Assembly: GCA_034008185.1 (NCBI GenBank)
Contig: CM067109.1
Location: 37,542,885 to 37,606,884, forward strand
DNA: 64,000 bases
Direction: 5' to 3'
From: Gorsachius magnificus
Taxonomy: Eukaryota > Chordata > Aves > Pelecaniformes > Ardeidae
How positions within the stretch are numbered: position 1 is the first letter of the stretch; every line of letters begins with the position of its first letter. Positions 13,801-26,940 of the stretch are shown here, one piece after another. The position numbers were made by a program, and so were the translations under genes. The notes under the pieces were generated by a model that did not search any database, was not told the origin of the DNA, and saw nothing but the letters and a program-made list of their open reading frames with translations.

Positions 13801-15405
13801 TGGATTGTTGTGGCAACTGATCTGGCTGTCAGGAGGCTAGGACACCTGATGGAGACAATGGTGTGGAGCCTTTCAGGAGCCAAGGCGGGGACAAAAGGCA
13901 GTGCAGTTCATCTCTGGCTTGTTAGTAAGATGAGACAAACCCACAGCTTCCCTGAAAGAAAACAGTGTTACTTAAATCGTTGTTTAAGTAGGACACTTAC
14001 AACCATGTAAGGTAGCTCTATTGTCTGGAGACCCACATCTTGGGTTGCACCTTAACTTGAAGAAAGTAGTTGACACAGGCATCAGCTTCCCAGGAGACAC
14101 AGCAGATCAGGTGTGCCCTTTGGCAGCCAGTGGAAATAAACGGGACCCAAACCAGAACATTTCAGGGCAGGAGCCTAAAATAGATGACAAAACCTGCTGT
14201 GTCCAGAAAGCTACTCTTACTGACTCATAGGTAGTTTAATATCCTGATTTAAGTGCCTAAACTGTCCACTGTAAAATCCAGTCAGTGACACACAACCCTG
14301 ACAAATCACTTCTCAGTTGTACTTACTGTGAGGACAAAGCCAATACAGGAAGACAGTAATTTCTCCTAAATGTTTCTCTGAAATAGATCATAAGGTCATG
14401 GGATCCATGCATCTTATAAATACCGTAGCTGTCATTCACTTATATGACAATTACCATTTCTATCCTTGTTTTACGAATGAACATTAATAATCCCTGCAGT
14501 TATTCTTAAAAGTGTATAGTCAGTGGATTATTTCAAGAGTTAAAACAAGACAATAAACTAGGTTGCTTATGTAACATATTGTACCATTATGTAATTTTAA
14601 TTAACCATTGACAAGTATCTAAATATTTATTGGTTTTCTAACCCTTGTAGGAATGTAACTATTAAACATAGCCACATCATTTCTGGACATAGAGAAAATA
14701 TGAGCAAATTAAAATGTTTTCCAGAACATCTATTTTGAAGGTTAAAGTCTAGTTTCTGCAAAGATGTAATTTCCCTGTACACTTCAATAGGAAATTCATC
14801 AATACTTTGCAGCTGCCACACATATTAGAAGGTCCTGTTTCACCTGATTTAGATTCAAGCTCCCTGATATATTTGATGTTTCTTTCAAACATTTGTCCCA
14901 TAAAAACATCCTCATCCTTCTCCATAATATTTCACATACAAGCACCAAATTTTGTCACATGATCAAACAGACCTTAGAAGAGCTCTTTGCGAATCCTTCC
15001 ATACACTAGACCAAGGAAATGTAAATACGAACAAGATGAAAAGATTTGGATCATTTCCTTGGGCCAATAGAACTTGACACTAAGAATTATAGACAACTTG
15101 CATTGGTCTTGGCTGTGTAACTGAAATTGCATATTATCTGCTTCTCCATTTTCAGTTCAAAGCAAGGTTAAAGAGCACAAATACAGTTTCTTGCATCCAG
15201 TGTTTTTCTCTAACCCTGGAACTGTAACAGTAGGAAGCAAAATAAGAAAAAAAAACAACTATGAAGTGTGATACTACACAGTTAAGTCCTTGGTGAAAAT
15301 CACTTCATCAGTGAATAGAATTTTACCACTGATTCAGCAGTCAGTCAGGACCTTACTTATTTATATTACAGATGGATAATATAAAAAAAATTTTTTTGTT
15401 TACAG
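10841..15405. other. Unique AT-rich DNA, no gene recognised
   Basis: No gene recognised. Long pyrimidine tracts ending in AG lie at about 11516-11548 and 12493-12512, without a convincing exon after them. A partial 32-bp tandem duplication lies at 13495-13558. A 131-codon minus-strand frame (10788-11183) starts inside the CR1 remnant, overlaps another open frame and resembles no protein I know. Confidence 0.55.
13495..13558. repeat. Imperfect 32-bp tandem duplication
   Basis: CAGGTTATTATTCAG at 13495 recurs 32 bases later as CAGGTTGTTATTCAG at 13527 (14 of 15 bases identical). Similarity fades over the next 7-10 bases of each unit. This looks like a small old local duplication. Confidence 0.5.
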
Positions 15406-15622
15406 GTGCTATAGACTCATTCCATTACACTGCCATACTTTTGCTGTGCTTCTACTTGTCATTTCATGAGCTTGTAGTCAGCCAAGAGACATTGTACTGC
15501 CACCTGTGTCAGCGGAGCCATGACCCATGGTGCCGCACCCAGCCCGAAGCCCAAGGTGGTGCTCAGGTTATTGAGGCACGCAGCAGCCTGTACATCCAGC
15601 TGTCTCCAAAGGACAACATGAT
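15406..15622 (+). other. Possible internal coding exon (low confidence)
   Basis: The 217-base segment is bounded by a strong acceptor (T-rich tract then TTTACAG ending at 15405) and a strong donor (GTGAGT starting at 15623). One frame is open throughout, giving phase 1 in and phase 2 out. The peptide has a hydrophobic stretch (AILLLCFYLSFHELVV) followed by a Cys-containing part (ETLYCHLCQRSHDPWC) and ends near SLYIQLSPKDNM. From about 15495 to 15612 the sequence is clearly more GC-rich than its surroundings. I do not recognise the protein. The opposite strand is also open across the GC-rich part (15459-15698) but lacks a good donor before its stop. It could be an exon of an unseen gene, a retrocopy scrap, or chance. 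Confidence 0.2.
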
Positions 15623-15831
15623 GTGAGTTTTCTAGGCAGCACAGTCTTAATAAAACTAAAAAAATAGACAAAAGGCAGAGAGTAAACTGATGAAACACAG
15701 AAGAAAGTGAATTAATTATCTTTCATTTTTGTCTTAATTTAAATCAGTTTCATGAGTTCCTTCATAAGGAGAAGAAAATATTAAGTGTAGCAGTTATTTT
15801 CTTTTCAGAGACTCACTGTGATTATCTCCTT

Positions 15832-15889
15832 TCCATCCATCCATCCATCCATCCATCCATCCATCCATCCATCCACCCATCCATCCATC
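15832..15889. repeat. (TCCA)n microsatellite
   Basis: About 14 tandem copies of the tetranucleotide TCCA/CATC, with one interruption (CCACCCAT) near the right end. A following CATCATTTCATC is a degenerate extension. Confidence 0.97.
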
Positions 15890-16989
15890 ATCATTTCATC
15901 TCCCAGTCTTTGCTCATGGGATTATAAAACACTTATTTCCTCCAGTTTCTCTCTTCTTGTCCCTTGCCCATAACCCTCAGCTATTCTTGCTCTACCTGTC
16001 ATTTGTCCCAGTCTCTCTGCTTTCAAGAGGTAATTACTACGTCTGAAGATCTTATCCATTACCACAAAAACATCTAGCAAGAATACCTGAACATTTTAGA
16101 AAAGTAAGATGGGACAAAGAAAAAATCCCTGAGAAGATACAATCTTTTCTTTAGAGACATGTGAAAATACTGATAATGACTGTGATAAATGCTTTCCATC
16201 CCAATGAGTCATCTATGGAAGAAAATCCTAGCTGATATCCAAATCTTCCATTTGCCACCTTTCCCTCCCCTTCTCTGGGTTATTTTCTTCATTCAACACA
16301 CTTAAAGCATCTCCGTCACCTCTTCTTTCTCTGGAGCAAACAGATCCTGGCTTATATAAGCCTCTTCTATTCTTGAGAGCCTTTTTATACTTGTAGTATG
16401 GCAGTTTATAAAGAAGTTGCCTTAGGAAAGTTCTCTTAGGTTTAAAAAAGATTATCTGATATTCTGCTGACAAAGAATATCTTTCTTCTTCTGTCAAAAA
16501 TGCTGAAAACAAACTAAAAGCTGCAAGAAATAGAACAGATGGTTGAATGTTAAAAAAAGACTGTCAGCTATCTTTTGGAGAGTAGAGGGCAGATGATAAA
16601 GTCAGAATAGCCAAAATAATCAAACCATGTTAGGCCTTGCTAAGGAAATTAAAAAATATACACACCCAAACCTCTCAGCAGAGAACTGAGTAGGAGATTT
16701 GCTTGTTGCAGAAATACAGAAAGGACAGGGAAAATATTCAGGGGCCAGGATGCAGTGTAGAAGGGATTCAAATGTGGGACAAACATGACATGTGTCCTTT
16801 GCTTCATTTTCCAGTAAGGAGGATGATGCTCAACTGCCAGCAGAATTATATTTAGAATTGGAAATTGCCATGTCTACATGTAGAAAACCAACATACACAG
16901 ATTGAGGTGGCAGATGAAATCCACAGAGTGTATATGGTCTGATCCATAATGTTAGGTCCAGCAGAAAGATTTTATAATTGATCTACCAG
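15890..16989. other. Unique DNA, no gene recognised
   Basis: No recognisable feature. The right-hand 300 bases could be a further eroded 5' part of the old CR1 copy that follows, but I see no diagnostic words. A 94-codon minus-strand frame (16228-16512) has no family resemblance. Confidence 0.5.
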
Positions 16990-18330
16990 CTTAAAGTGAT
17001 ACTGTCTGACTGCAGAGCAGTAAAGATACCCATGCCAAGAAAAGGTATTCAGAACAAACGTGATACAATCTGTCCAGTATCAGCCTTGTACAGGGCTTTT
17101 GAACAAATTTTAAAAGAAAGAGACATAAGGAAATATAGGCTGAATTAAATAGGTTGGCAAAAATCATAAAAAAGGGTTGCCAAAGACGGTTTTAGTCGTG
17201 CTATATATTCCCTTTGATAACAGGTATTTTTTGAACAGAGGGTGACTGATGGACTTATCTCAACTGTTTTCAATAAAACGTATCATAGAATGGTATCTCA
17301 TAGGAAATAGCCAGGTTAAGGTGGTGGAAATGGTCATTACTACAGGAATCATTAGAAAAGAACACAAAAGAAAAATGTTAACAGGCTACTGATAGTGCTG
17401 GACAGAAACTACTGGTGGAGACCTCAGAGACTTGCACAGACTGATCTTAGGCAGTAATGACTTGGGAACAAGAAATGAGAATGTAGTAATTAAATTTACT
17501 GATAGTACAAATTTGAAAGGCATCATCAATACATAGGAGAATCAGAATAGCATACAGGAAGAACTGAATGACCTGGTCAAGAGAGGTAACTGAGAAGGGA
17601 TAAAATTTAATCACACAAAGTGCCATCTCATGCATTTAAAGACCAATAGCAAGACTCACTAGTATAAACAGGGAACTCATCAACTGAAGTGACAGAGAAA
17701 AAGATTTAGTGTTTTAATCAATCACAGCATGACTATGAGCCTCAAATGTTGCTGTGGTCATGAAAAAAAACAAATGCATCAGGTGAGGTATTCCCACTAA
17801 AGACAGGGAACCTATAAATACCTCTGCATAAAGCATCAGCAAGAGCTCATCAGGAATGCTGCGCACACTTTGGTCACCCACATGCAAGAAATATTAACTC
17901 AAGCTGCAGAAAGTGCCAAGCAGTGCTACTAAAATAATCAGGGGAATGATGAGCTTATCTTACTTGAGGAGAGTAAAGGCAGTTGGCTTGTTTAGCCTAG
18001 CAACACAAGGTAAGAAAAGTGTGCATAATTGCCCTCTTTAAAAAATACCAGGGAAGAGAAGAGCTATTTAAACCAAAGGATGCTGCTGGCACAAGAACAA
18101 ATGAGTGTAAGCAGTCATGAATAAATATGGGTTGAAATTAGATGAAGGTTTGTGTGAGAGGAGTGAGGTTCTGGGACAGCAGTTATTGGTTTGAATCAGA
18201 GGGGCAAAATCTAATTAGGTTTAAAATAGAGCTTCACACATTTCTGAATGAGATTATGTGGTGTGTTTTCTGGAGTTAAAAATGGACCAGATTCAGAAGC
18301 CCTCTTCCATTGCTGTGGTTTTTTGCTGCT
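16990..18330 (+). mobile_element. Ancient CR1/L3-like LINE ORF2 remnant
   Basis: A series of eroded CR1 ORF2 words appears in the correct order on the plus strand. They are a 'kinase of words' typical of the RT-to-3' region: TTTTGAACAAATTTTAAAAG (17098), ATTTACTGATAGTACAAATT (about 17493, the remnant of the F-A-D-D-T-K-like motif), GAGAAAAAGATTTAGTG (17693), AGCAAGAGCTCATCAGGAAT (17839), TTGTTTAGCCTAGC (17988) and TTGCCCTCTTTAAAAAATA (18030), then a 3' end near GTTTAAAATAGAGCTTCACA. No frame is intact. The pattern fits an L3-like CR1 lineage that predates modern bird families. Both ends are approximate. Confidence 0.65.
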
Positions 18331-21300
18331 ATTTTAGACAATAAGCACATATGGCTGATTTTACAGCCATACAAGTTTTTAAGGACCCCTCTATGTGTGA
18401 TAGGGGTGTACAGCAGATTTTTATGCACTGTAGATTTCTTGAATGTGTTCACAGAGCCACAGAAAAAGCTTATGTAGGAAATTAATATGGACTGCCTGTG
18501 CAGGCCATTTCATCATCCATGTCATATTCTTAAATGTTCTGCACAGTCACAGTCACACATTTAAGGGTTCTGTCACTTTTCTTGAGACACTATTTCAAGG
18601 GTCCAGTTGACCCTTCTTAGTAGCGCTTAACAATTCCGAGTTTATAATTTCCCGAGATCAATTTGCAGTCACCCTATTCTTATCTTTTTCTGGAATTGCA
18701 AAACATTTTGGCTGCTTCTCAATGTTTGATCAGTATTTAGTCATTTACATTTCCCTCATAACTTATCTTGCCATCCATCTTTACTACAGCTCTCGTTACA
18801 GTTTTTGTAATTCTGTTGTCAAAGAAATCAATGATTTTCTGGCTAAGAGCACACTGAGGGTAGGAGAATGCATTTGTCTAACATTTCACTCTGAAAACTT
18901 TATACTATTTTTCAAAACATAATTCTGAGACATTTGCTTTTTCCAAGTTAAATGCAAATCCTGGTGAGTTCTGCGACCAACACCTGCCCCATTAACAAAC
19001 ATTTTCCTCCACAATAACCCACGTGACTTCACTGGTGGAAGTCCTGCTGCTGCCAGTATCTTTTCCTGAAATAGCTGGCTCTGACCTGAAAGCACCTCTT
19101 CCCTGCAGAAACTGTGCTGGAGTAAGTCAAAACCGAGTCTCTGCTCATGATATTTCTCTGAAGAAAAAACTCAAGAACATCTTTTATGTCTTCTCAGTCC
19201 TTATTTATTTGTTGTTTAAAACTATACCTAAACACTGCTATATTATGAACATAGCTATGTAAGAGCACTGGGGAAGGGGAAGAGAGCAGCTCATTCTGCC
19301 TCCACATGAGCCATTGCAGAAGCCAGCACTGAGCTCACCTTTCAGCTTAAAGGACAGAGGCAGTGATGATAGGGACAGCCAAAACCCAGACACACTCAAC
19401 AGGAAAGGTTTCAGGTGTGCCTGTTCATTTTTCCACTGAAAATAGGTTTAGATGCTTCTGGTGATGCAGTAGATATTATTGAATAAGCATACTGAGACAT
19501 TTCTCCAAATTATCCTCTGAGTCTTAAAAAGCACAATACTCAATACTCTTATTTTACCTTTCTCTCCTTAGAACTTTTCATAAGAGCTACAAACAATTAA
19601 TTTCATAATGTACCTAGGAACAGTACCTAGGAAAACCAGGTAAGTTTTGCTTTACATGAGAAAAATTATGTGCTGCAACATCTGCATTTGCTACAAATGA
19701 CTTCTGTATTTATGTTGCTGTTCCTAGAGCCTGAGTATATAATTACTGCAAGGAGATATTTAGAGGACACTTTTTCAGCTAAATTTGTTGTACATCAGGT
19801 ACAAGTCAAGGAACAATAGTTCCACCTATATGAAAATAAATTTATGCAAGATATATTCTCTTTTTCTAGCTGCAAAAGCAGCAGCATTAACATTGTTGAA
19901 ATTTCCTATACAATTATTTAACTTTATGAATTCCCTTTTCTTTTCTTTGCATTTTGCACTGAATGCCAGTTTAATTGGTGTCCACCAGAAGACAGACAAA
20001 TACAACTATTGAGAGAGAATGAGAGAGCGAAAAGATTTATTTCTGGGTAATATTTTAAATTTTTTGATGACTGGACTGCAAAATGTTAAACGCACGATGC
20101 TTTTGATTTATATTACTGGTGAAAGCAGATCCTGCTATCCTTGTTAGCAGTGATTAATACCATACTTCGCCCATATTCTTATTCAGCTGTATGTGAGTAC
20201 TCATGGACTAAAAAAACTTAATTGTGTGTAGAAAACTAGCAGAATCTGGACCTAATCAATTAAGTTGCAAAGTATAGGGGAAACAGAGAAGTATGTTTGT
20301 TGCTTCTTTAGACAGCTGTTGACTTCTACAAATTACAGAGGCTGAGTTTTGCCCCCTCTTTGAGGGATTAGCAGCCCTTAAAATTTTTGCTAATTTGTTG
20401 CTTTTCTGCTTAGTGATAATACAATGTAAGAGATGTCTCTGACAATCAGTGAGTCTTTAAGTTTTATGTAATAAGCACGTAAATCTGACTGCATGGTTTA
20501 TTTTTCTAGAAAACAACAGAAGAGCAATGAATCAAGCCAGAAATGTTGTGACCTAATTGTTTCAAAGGGACTGTGTTACACCTAGATTTTAGAGTTAATG
20601 GAACTTCTTGGTATAAGCATCTTTACAGAAATATATCTTGATTGTTCTGGTAAAGAAATAAATAATAACGGGTGATTTATGGATATGTAGATCACAAAAA
20701 AATAGCCTACTGTTTACAGCTTCTGCAATGTTGGTTCACATGCAAAAAGCCATCCGGGAGATTTAAATATCACTTTTTTTTTTCTCAGATTTGTGTTAAC
20801 TTTCTGGATGATTCTGATACTAAAAACTTGAAGTAAGCAATTGCTCTGTTGTATACTAAGCAAAAGATAGTGGTTCGGTCTGCAATAGTTTGATAACATA
20901 GAGTATCCAGTGGAATATCAGACTTCAAAAGACAGATATCAGCAAGTTAGGGGCTCCATTCTTATTCAGAAGTCCAGGTATTCAGTTAAGGTGGTTTAGC
21001 ACTTAATTAGGTGGCTAGGTATATACTTCAATCAACTTCTAATTACTCATTCAGAAAAATTAAGGAGCTGTTCTTAAAAATTCAGTCTTATAGCTGAATA
21101 AATTATATACCTAATAAAAGAACAAACTATATGTGAATAATACAGAATATACCAATGAATAAAACCAGCTATATATGTAATACAGCTTACACAGTGATAG
21201 ATGGTTGGTAGACACCTTCTCTGTTATAGACTTAGTAGACAAGTTATCTATCTCTGTGACTGTCCTTAGTCACCCAACACCTTCCTTAACTAAAACAAAG

Positions 21301-24119
21301 AAAAGGCCTTGATTATCATGTCCTTCCAGGAGACAAAATTATTATTCTACCTTTGGAACTTTTTTACTGCATTGATCATTACACCAACATCATATTAGTT
21401 TCTTCCAAGGAAATACATGCTAACATCGTGGAACACCTGAAATATCATTAAAATGTAAAAGATCAGAAAATCACAGACTTGAGACTCCTTAGTCAAAGAG
21501 TCATGTAGCAAAGGCCATTTACATGCTACAAAGCTCATTGCCACTTGGGGCAATTCCTTTGCTCTGACAGAAGTTGGCCTATGGCAGTGCTGCCACCAAC
21601 ACCTCTCCCCTGTTTATCAGAAAGAGCCAAGTTTTGCTATGAAATATTCATTTCTGGTAGATCCGGCTGCTCTATCCTGTCAAGTGGATGACTGTCAGCC
21701 TCAAAGGCAGCTGTACATGTAAATTAATCACTCTGTTTTTATCAACAGCAAATGTATCTCTCTAGGGTAGCTTCTTTGCTTTTTAAAGGAAAAAAAATCT
21801 ATCAGTTTTCAGTCCACATCAGTACATGCAAGAGTGCAGCTGAACGGGCTGAAGGAGATTTGTGCTGGAGATATTTTTCCATCACTTGCTATCAGAAAGG
21901 TAAGAGCGACAGGACAAAAAAGCTCGCCTTTAGGGGAGAAAGTAAAGCCTGCTTGCAGTTTTTTGGCTCATCTTTTGATCCGATCTTACCAGCAGAGCTT
22001 CTGTTGAATCAGATTGGCTGAGTCCTTGCTGGTAGTGTTCCCTAATGCAAGCAAAGATACTGGCACAAAACATTTTCTCCAAAAGCAGATGCAAAACTTT
22101 TTCTTTTAAGGATTAACTTTAAAAATTCATTCCGAGAAGTAATGATTGCTGCTGGGGAAAAAATAGAACAAAACAAAACGAGCTTGAAGGTATTCAGTTC
22201 TTCCATAGACAGCAATGATACTGTATCAACAGAAATACCTTTGCAAGTGAACATGCTCATTAATTTCCTTTGAAATTGAAGAACAAAACCAAAACTCTCA
22301 GTTATTCTTGATGATTTTATGCTGCTGGAACTGTGGAACAGTTTGAGCTTTTACTGTAACACAACCTGTACAAATGCCATTGGGAAGCCACATCTTGGCT
22401 ATGTAGATACCTGTAAAATCACACTGATTTCAGCAGACTCAAGACACCTGAACCTCATAGTATAAGGTCTTTGTATCCTTCCTTCCCACCAGCAGCCTCT
22501 AGCCGATGGAAAAGTGCTTTAGGACTGCAGTGCACAGGGAGACTGAATGACACTTCCCAGGCCAGGCACTGAGGAAGAATTACTGGATCACTTCAGTTTC
22601 TTCCCAGAACTTTTCATGCAAGCTGTCTCTAAAATTTCCTGTCCAAAATATAAGTAGAGAGCAGTGGTACAAGCAAGTCACCCCTGAGGGGAAAATGATT
22701 CTTTTAATATGGAAAAAGGTCATTGCTGCAAAGTAATAGAAATTGTACTGTTGTGTACCAACTAGCTTTTGGACAGAAAGCATGTAGAGACAGTTATTTT
22801 GAATGTGGGGCTTGGTTTTGGTTGTTTGGGGTTTTTTGTTTTGCCTGTGGACCCCTAAAAATTTGTAGTGCCTTTTAGACATTTTTATGGGTAAGATATA
22901 TGGATGGCATAGAGGCACTTTTCCTTTTATTTTCTTTTTTAATCTTCATTTGTTTCAAACAACAAAGAAAGGTGTCTGCCAGTTTTCATATGGCCTTAGA
23001 ACTTGTCCATTGGCGCCCACAGAGTCACTGGTCACCTGCTAAAAATCACTGACTCAGGCAGATTCAATACTAGAATTCACCTTGCCTTCATTTTTTTTCC
23101 CCTCTCTGGCACAAACTATGGCAAACCTTCCTAAATCCTAAATCTGTGAATAGATATGAGTAGTTCTGTTAAGATTTAAAGATAAAAACCAAAGAGAGAG
23201 ATATCAGAGGAACTAAACTGGTCCTGGAATGGCAAGGAAGCACAGTGGGCCAAGTGCTCAGCAGCAGCTATGAAGTGATGTCTGCTGCTTGGGCATTGGC
23301 ATTTTGTGTTTTTTCTTGGTACAAAAAGGCAATCAGGTATTGTCCTACCCACAAGGTTATACCATGGCACTTTTGCTACGCAGAAACAAGAGCTCTTTGT
23401 TCATAGATGAGAAAGCTGGTAGGCTGCAGAAAGGTGGGTCATGCAAAACCTGTTGATGTACTCTTCTTACAGCAAACACCATTTTACACACCTTTTCCTG
23501 CCTCTGAACTTCAGACCTCTCTTAGCATGACCATCCACTGCTTGGTCTCAGAGTAGCACTAGAGGATATTCTGGAGTCTCCTTTGTATTTGTGCTTGATA
23601 CTGCAATTATTGTGTCTTTATCTACTGGATTTGAAATCACCATGTCAAGTATTGATTTCTAGCATCACAGCTTGGGTGATAACTTTAACCGTTCAATCAT
23701 CCTTAATAGCCAATTCTATCCCTTTCTCTGCTGTCTCTCTCTATTGCTGACTGCAGTATAAACCACCATAAAATTGCTAGCACTTCTCTGTGGATTTACA
23801 CGGCAGTACTGAAGTAATATGTATTCCCAAATGCAGATTGCTATAATGAATCAAAAGCTGAAACTGGGAAAACGGTAGGGAAGGAAAGTAACTTTCAGAT
23901 GTCTCAGATAAAATAAAGAGGGTGAAATAATTTCTAGTAATTCTTAAAGTAGTCAGAGGTCAAAGTTCCCAAAGAGATAAGACAAATTTCTAAAATGCAA
24001 TTTGCATCCTAGTAAGTGCCCCTGTTACATCAAACAGATGATTTTTTCACATGCAAAGAGATGCACTAATGCGTACAGCAGCATTGCAGTTCCTAAGAAT
24101 GTGCTACCTTATTCTGATA
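18331..24119. other. Unique AT-rich DNA, no gene recognised
   Basis: Nothing recognisable. Short open frames lie on both strands (for example 22580-22918 minus, 112 codons), with low-complexity T/G runs around 22808-22850. No transposon words were seen. Confidence 0.55.
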
Positions 24120-24430
24120 TGTTCCAATAAATATAAATGAGGCTTCTCAATCTAAGGTTGCTTGTGGCTGAGTGGCCAGCAGACAGCCTGCGGTACGGCA
24201 GCTGTGTGCAGAGCTGGGTGGCAGGGCTGGAATGACAACTCATGGAGGAGAAGTACCCACAGTTTGCAGTCCTGGGGCACGGACTTGGACAGGCAGCTGG
24301 TGGGGCTGGGTGCCTGTCAGTTGCCTGAGGAAGGAGCCCTGAGGTGGGGACAGGGTGCTGCATCCCTCTTACAGACAGCATTGCACTGCCCTGCTGCCTG
24401 GCCCAGGGGTCTGAGGCACCTCTAGATTCA
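24120..24430. other. GC-raised block, unrecognised
   Basis: About 310 bases are markedly more GC-rich than either flank, and both strands are open: 128 codons on minus (24109-24495) and 87 on plus (24162-24425). There are no splice-site pair, motif or repeat words that I recognise. GC-rich sequence lacks stop codons by composition, so the open frames are weak evidence. Confidence 0.4.
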
Positions 24431-26940
24431 TTCATGCTCAGTGATAAAAAAACCTGGGGCAGTCCTTGTAGAGAAAAGCTGTATTGATTCTCCAAGGCAG
24501 AACAAGGGCTCTTTCAACCCTTTTATACTGCTGCATCCCATTTACCTTCCCTGAAGAACAATGAGGGTGTATGCTGCCTTTATTTGGGTTTTAATAGAAG
24601 CTTCCTTTTTTTTTTTTTCTTCTATCTACCAAATTTTTTAGTTTGACCTATACCATTAAATGACTAAGAAAAAATATTTGAGATCCCTGGGGCAATTTAA
24701 GACAGAGGGAAATCTGATGGGAAGGAAATCTACAGGCAGGACTCTGCAAGTGTCTTGCTATAACACCACTCCTGAAATAGAGGAACTATTACGCTGCATC
24801 ACATATCTTCACCATCCACATGGTCATGGAGCCAGAGTAGCTGAGATTTAATTTCACTGTTTCCATGGGATCACTTGTGGGCATTACAGACAGCTTTCAC
24901 AACAACTGTGAAGACCTTAAACAGCCATTTATTTATTACAATGCACACAATCTACTTATTTTTCATTGCAGCAAACAGTAAGACTAGTAACATAGCCTGA
25001 CATTTCTTTAGTGGTTATCTGACACAACACAGAAAAAGCCGTGCCCAGTGCACATCCAGATGGACAATTAAGAACAAAGAACTACTAGGGGAATGTAAAA
25101 ATATTTTAAATGCAATTTTAAATTATGTAAATTACCTTTCCCTATGCCAATATTCTCTTAAAGGACTCTTTCTGTTCTAGCCTTCCTCATTTCAGGAGAG
25201 GCTGTTATACTACCCTCTCATTTGCTAGATTTTGTATAAATCCCAGAATCATCCTTTCCATCTCCTTAGAGTCTTGGGAGCTGCCGAGGGACTGAAGATA
25301 AGACCAATTTGAGTCCTCTATATAATTCCTATGCAAATGCTCCTTACATACATGTTGGTGTGATTAATGCCTAACTTCAGCTGATGCCTGTTGAATTCAA
25401 ACACCTATAGCAGGACCTTGCCAAATTTTCCATGAACACATTAGCTTTTATATGGGCTTATTATCTTTTATACAGGGTTCAGTCACCACTAAATATAATG
25501 GAAAAAAACCCTGAATTATAGCAGTGTAGAAAAGCGAGACACAAACTATTTTGAAAAGTACGAACAGTCTCAACCTGAGTCTTTTCCAGTGCCCATTGAA
25601 GTTGAAGGAGCAATTTCTTTTCACGCCAGTAAGTTCTGGATCAAATCTGGTGAGACAGGGAACAAAAGTTCCTTAAAAGCAAAAGCAGAAAATGAAAAAA
25701 TCAATGGCAGCCTATGTCAAGGAGTGACAGATTCAAGGAAGTTATTCATTTGAGTTGTTAAACAAACAAGCCAGTACACTCAGTCCAATGCTAGTATCTC
25801 ACAGTGCAAGCCTTGCTGCTTTTGGTTTTGTTTTGTTTTGTTTTGTTTTGTTTTAAATCCCAATGATTAATGACGGCTGCTGTCAGAAGAAGGAAACTTT
25901 AATGTAAAGCTGGGATAGTCCAACCGTAGCTCAGAGCAGGTAGAAGTATGATGTATGACTGCCTCTTCACAAAATGTAATAGAAATTATTAACTGAGCCT
26001 TATGAAATATTAGGGTGTAGAGTTTACATCTGCTTTTATGCATTGTGCTCTCCTTTCATCTAGTACTTCAGCAGATAATTTATATAAAAATATTTAAGGT
26101 AAGGCCTTTTGCATATTACTACAATGTTAGTTTATAGCTATAATAAGATGCTGCTTACTACATTTACTATTTTTCTAATGAGTTTTGGTTACACCGCTCT
26201 CTGGCAAACTAGGACAAGTTCTGTAATTAGTACCGTAAATATTTATAGAAGATTGCAGGAGACAGTTTCATTTTGAAAGTTTGCTTAAATGCTGCTTTAT
26301 TCACTATGTCTGTTTTTTCCTTGCAAATTATTTTTTTAAATAGTTTTTAAAAAGCAGCCCAGCACATTTCAAGAGGTTTCTGACTGATTAAATCGGAAGT
26401 GACAGAAAGTTGCCAAAATCCAAATTTCACTATCAGGTATTTTTTTGCATCTCATACAGGTGTCCAAAACAACAGAGATATGTCACAAACAAACCATTTA
26501 TCACAATTACTTATAATCCTTCAAATCAGTAGTAAAATAGAAAGCCAACAAATGAAACATTCATTCCTTTTTTCATTACTCCATCTCATCTATTATGTTA
26601 CTAAAGAAATTGGCTTATATGGACCAGCTTCTATTCTGATACATGGAAGTAATGTACCTTGGGAAAATTAGATCTTTCCAAAGGTACTTATTTTTTCATA
26701 ATTGAAAATAGGTCTTTGGAAATCTGAGCTGTGTAAGAGGAAGAGTACCCTATGGTATGGTTATTCCACAGAAGCAGCTGTTAAAAAAATATATTTTGTG
26801 TGTGTATCTTATCAATGATGTCAATATTAAAATTATTTGTTTAACAAGTTAAAAAAAGAAAAAAAAAGAGATTTCTATTCTTGACTGCCAGCTCAGAAAT
26901 GGTCTGTGAATGAAACTTGTTTCTCTAAAACTTATCTGCA
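24431..26940. other. Unique AT-rich DNA with one pentanucleotide repeat
   Basis: No gene recognised. It holds the (GTTTT)6 tract at 25825-25854, several A/T runs, and a long very AT-rich part between 25980 and 26900 with no repeat signature. Confidence 0.55.
25825..25854. repeat. (GTTTT)6 pentanucleotide repeat
   Basis: Six uninterrupted copies of GTTTT. No LINE or SINE body is visible on either side, so it is not obviously a poly-A-type tail. Confidence 0.95.

Noticed and set aside
15832..15889. CRISPR-like or regulatory array at the TCCA repeats
   Set aside because: It is a plain tetranucleotide microsatellite with no spacers. The window is eukaryotic.
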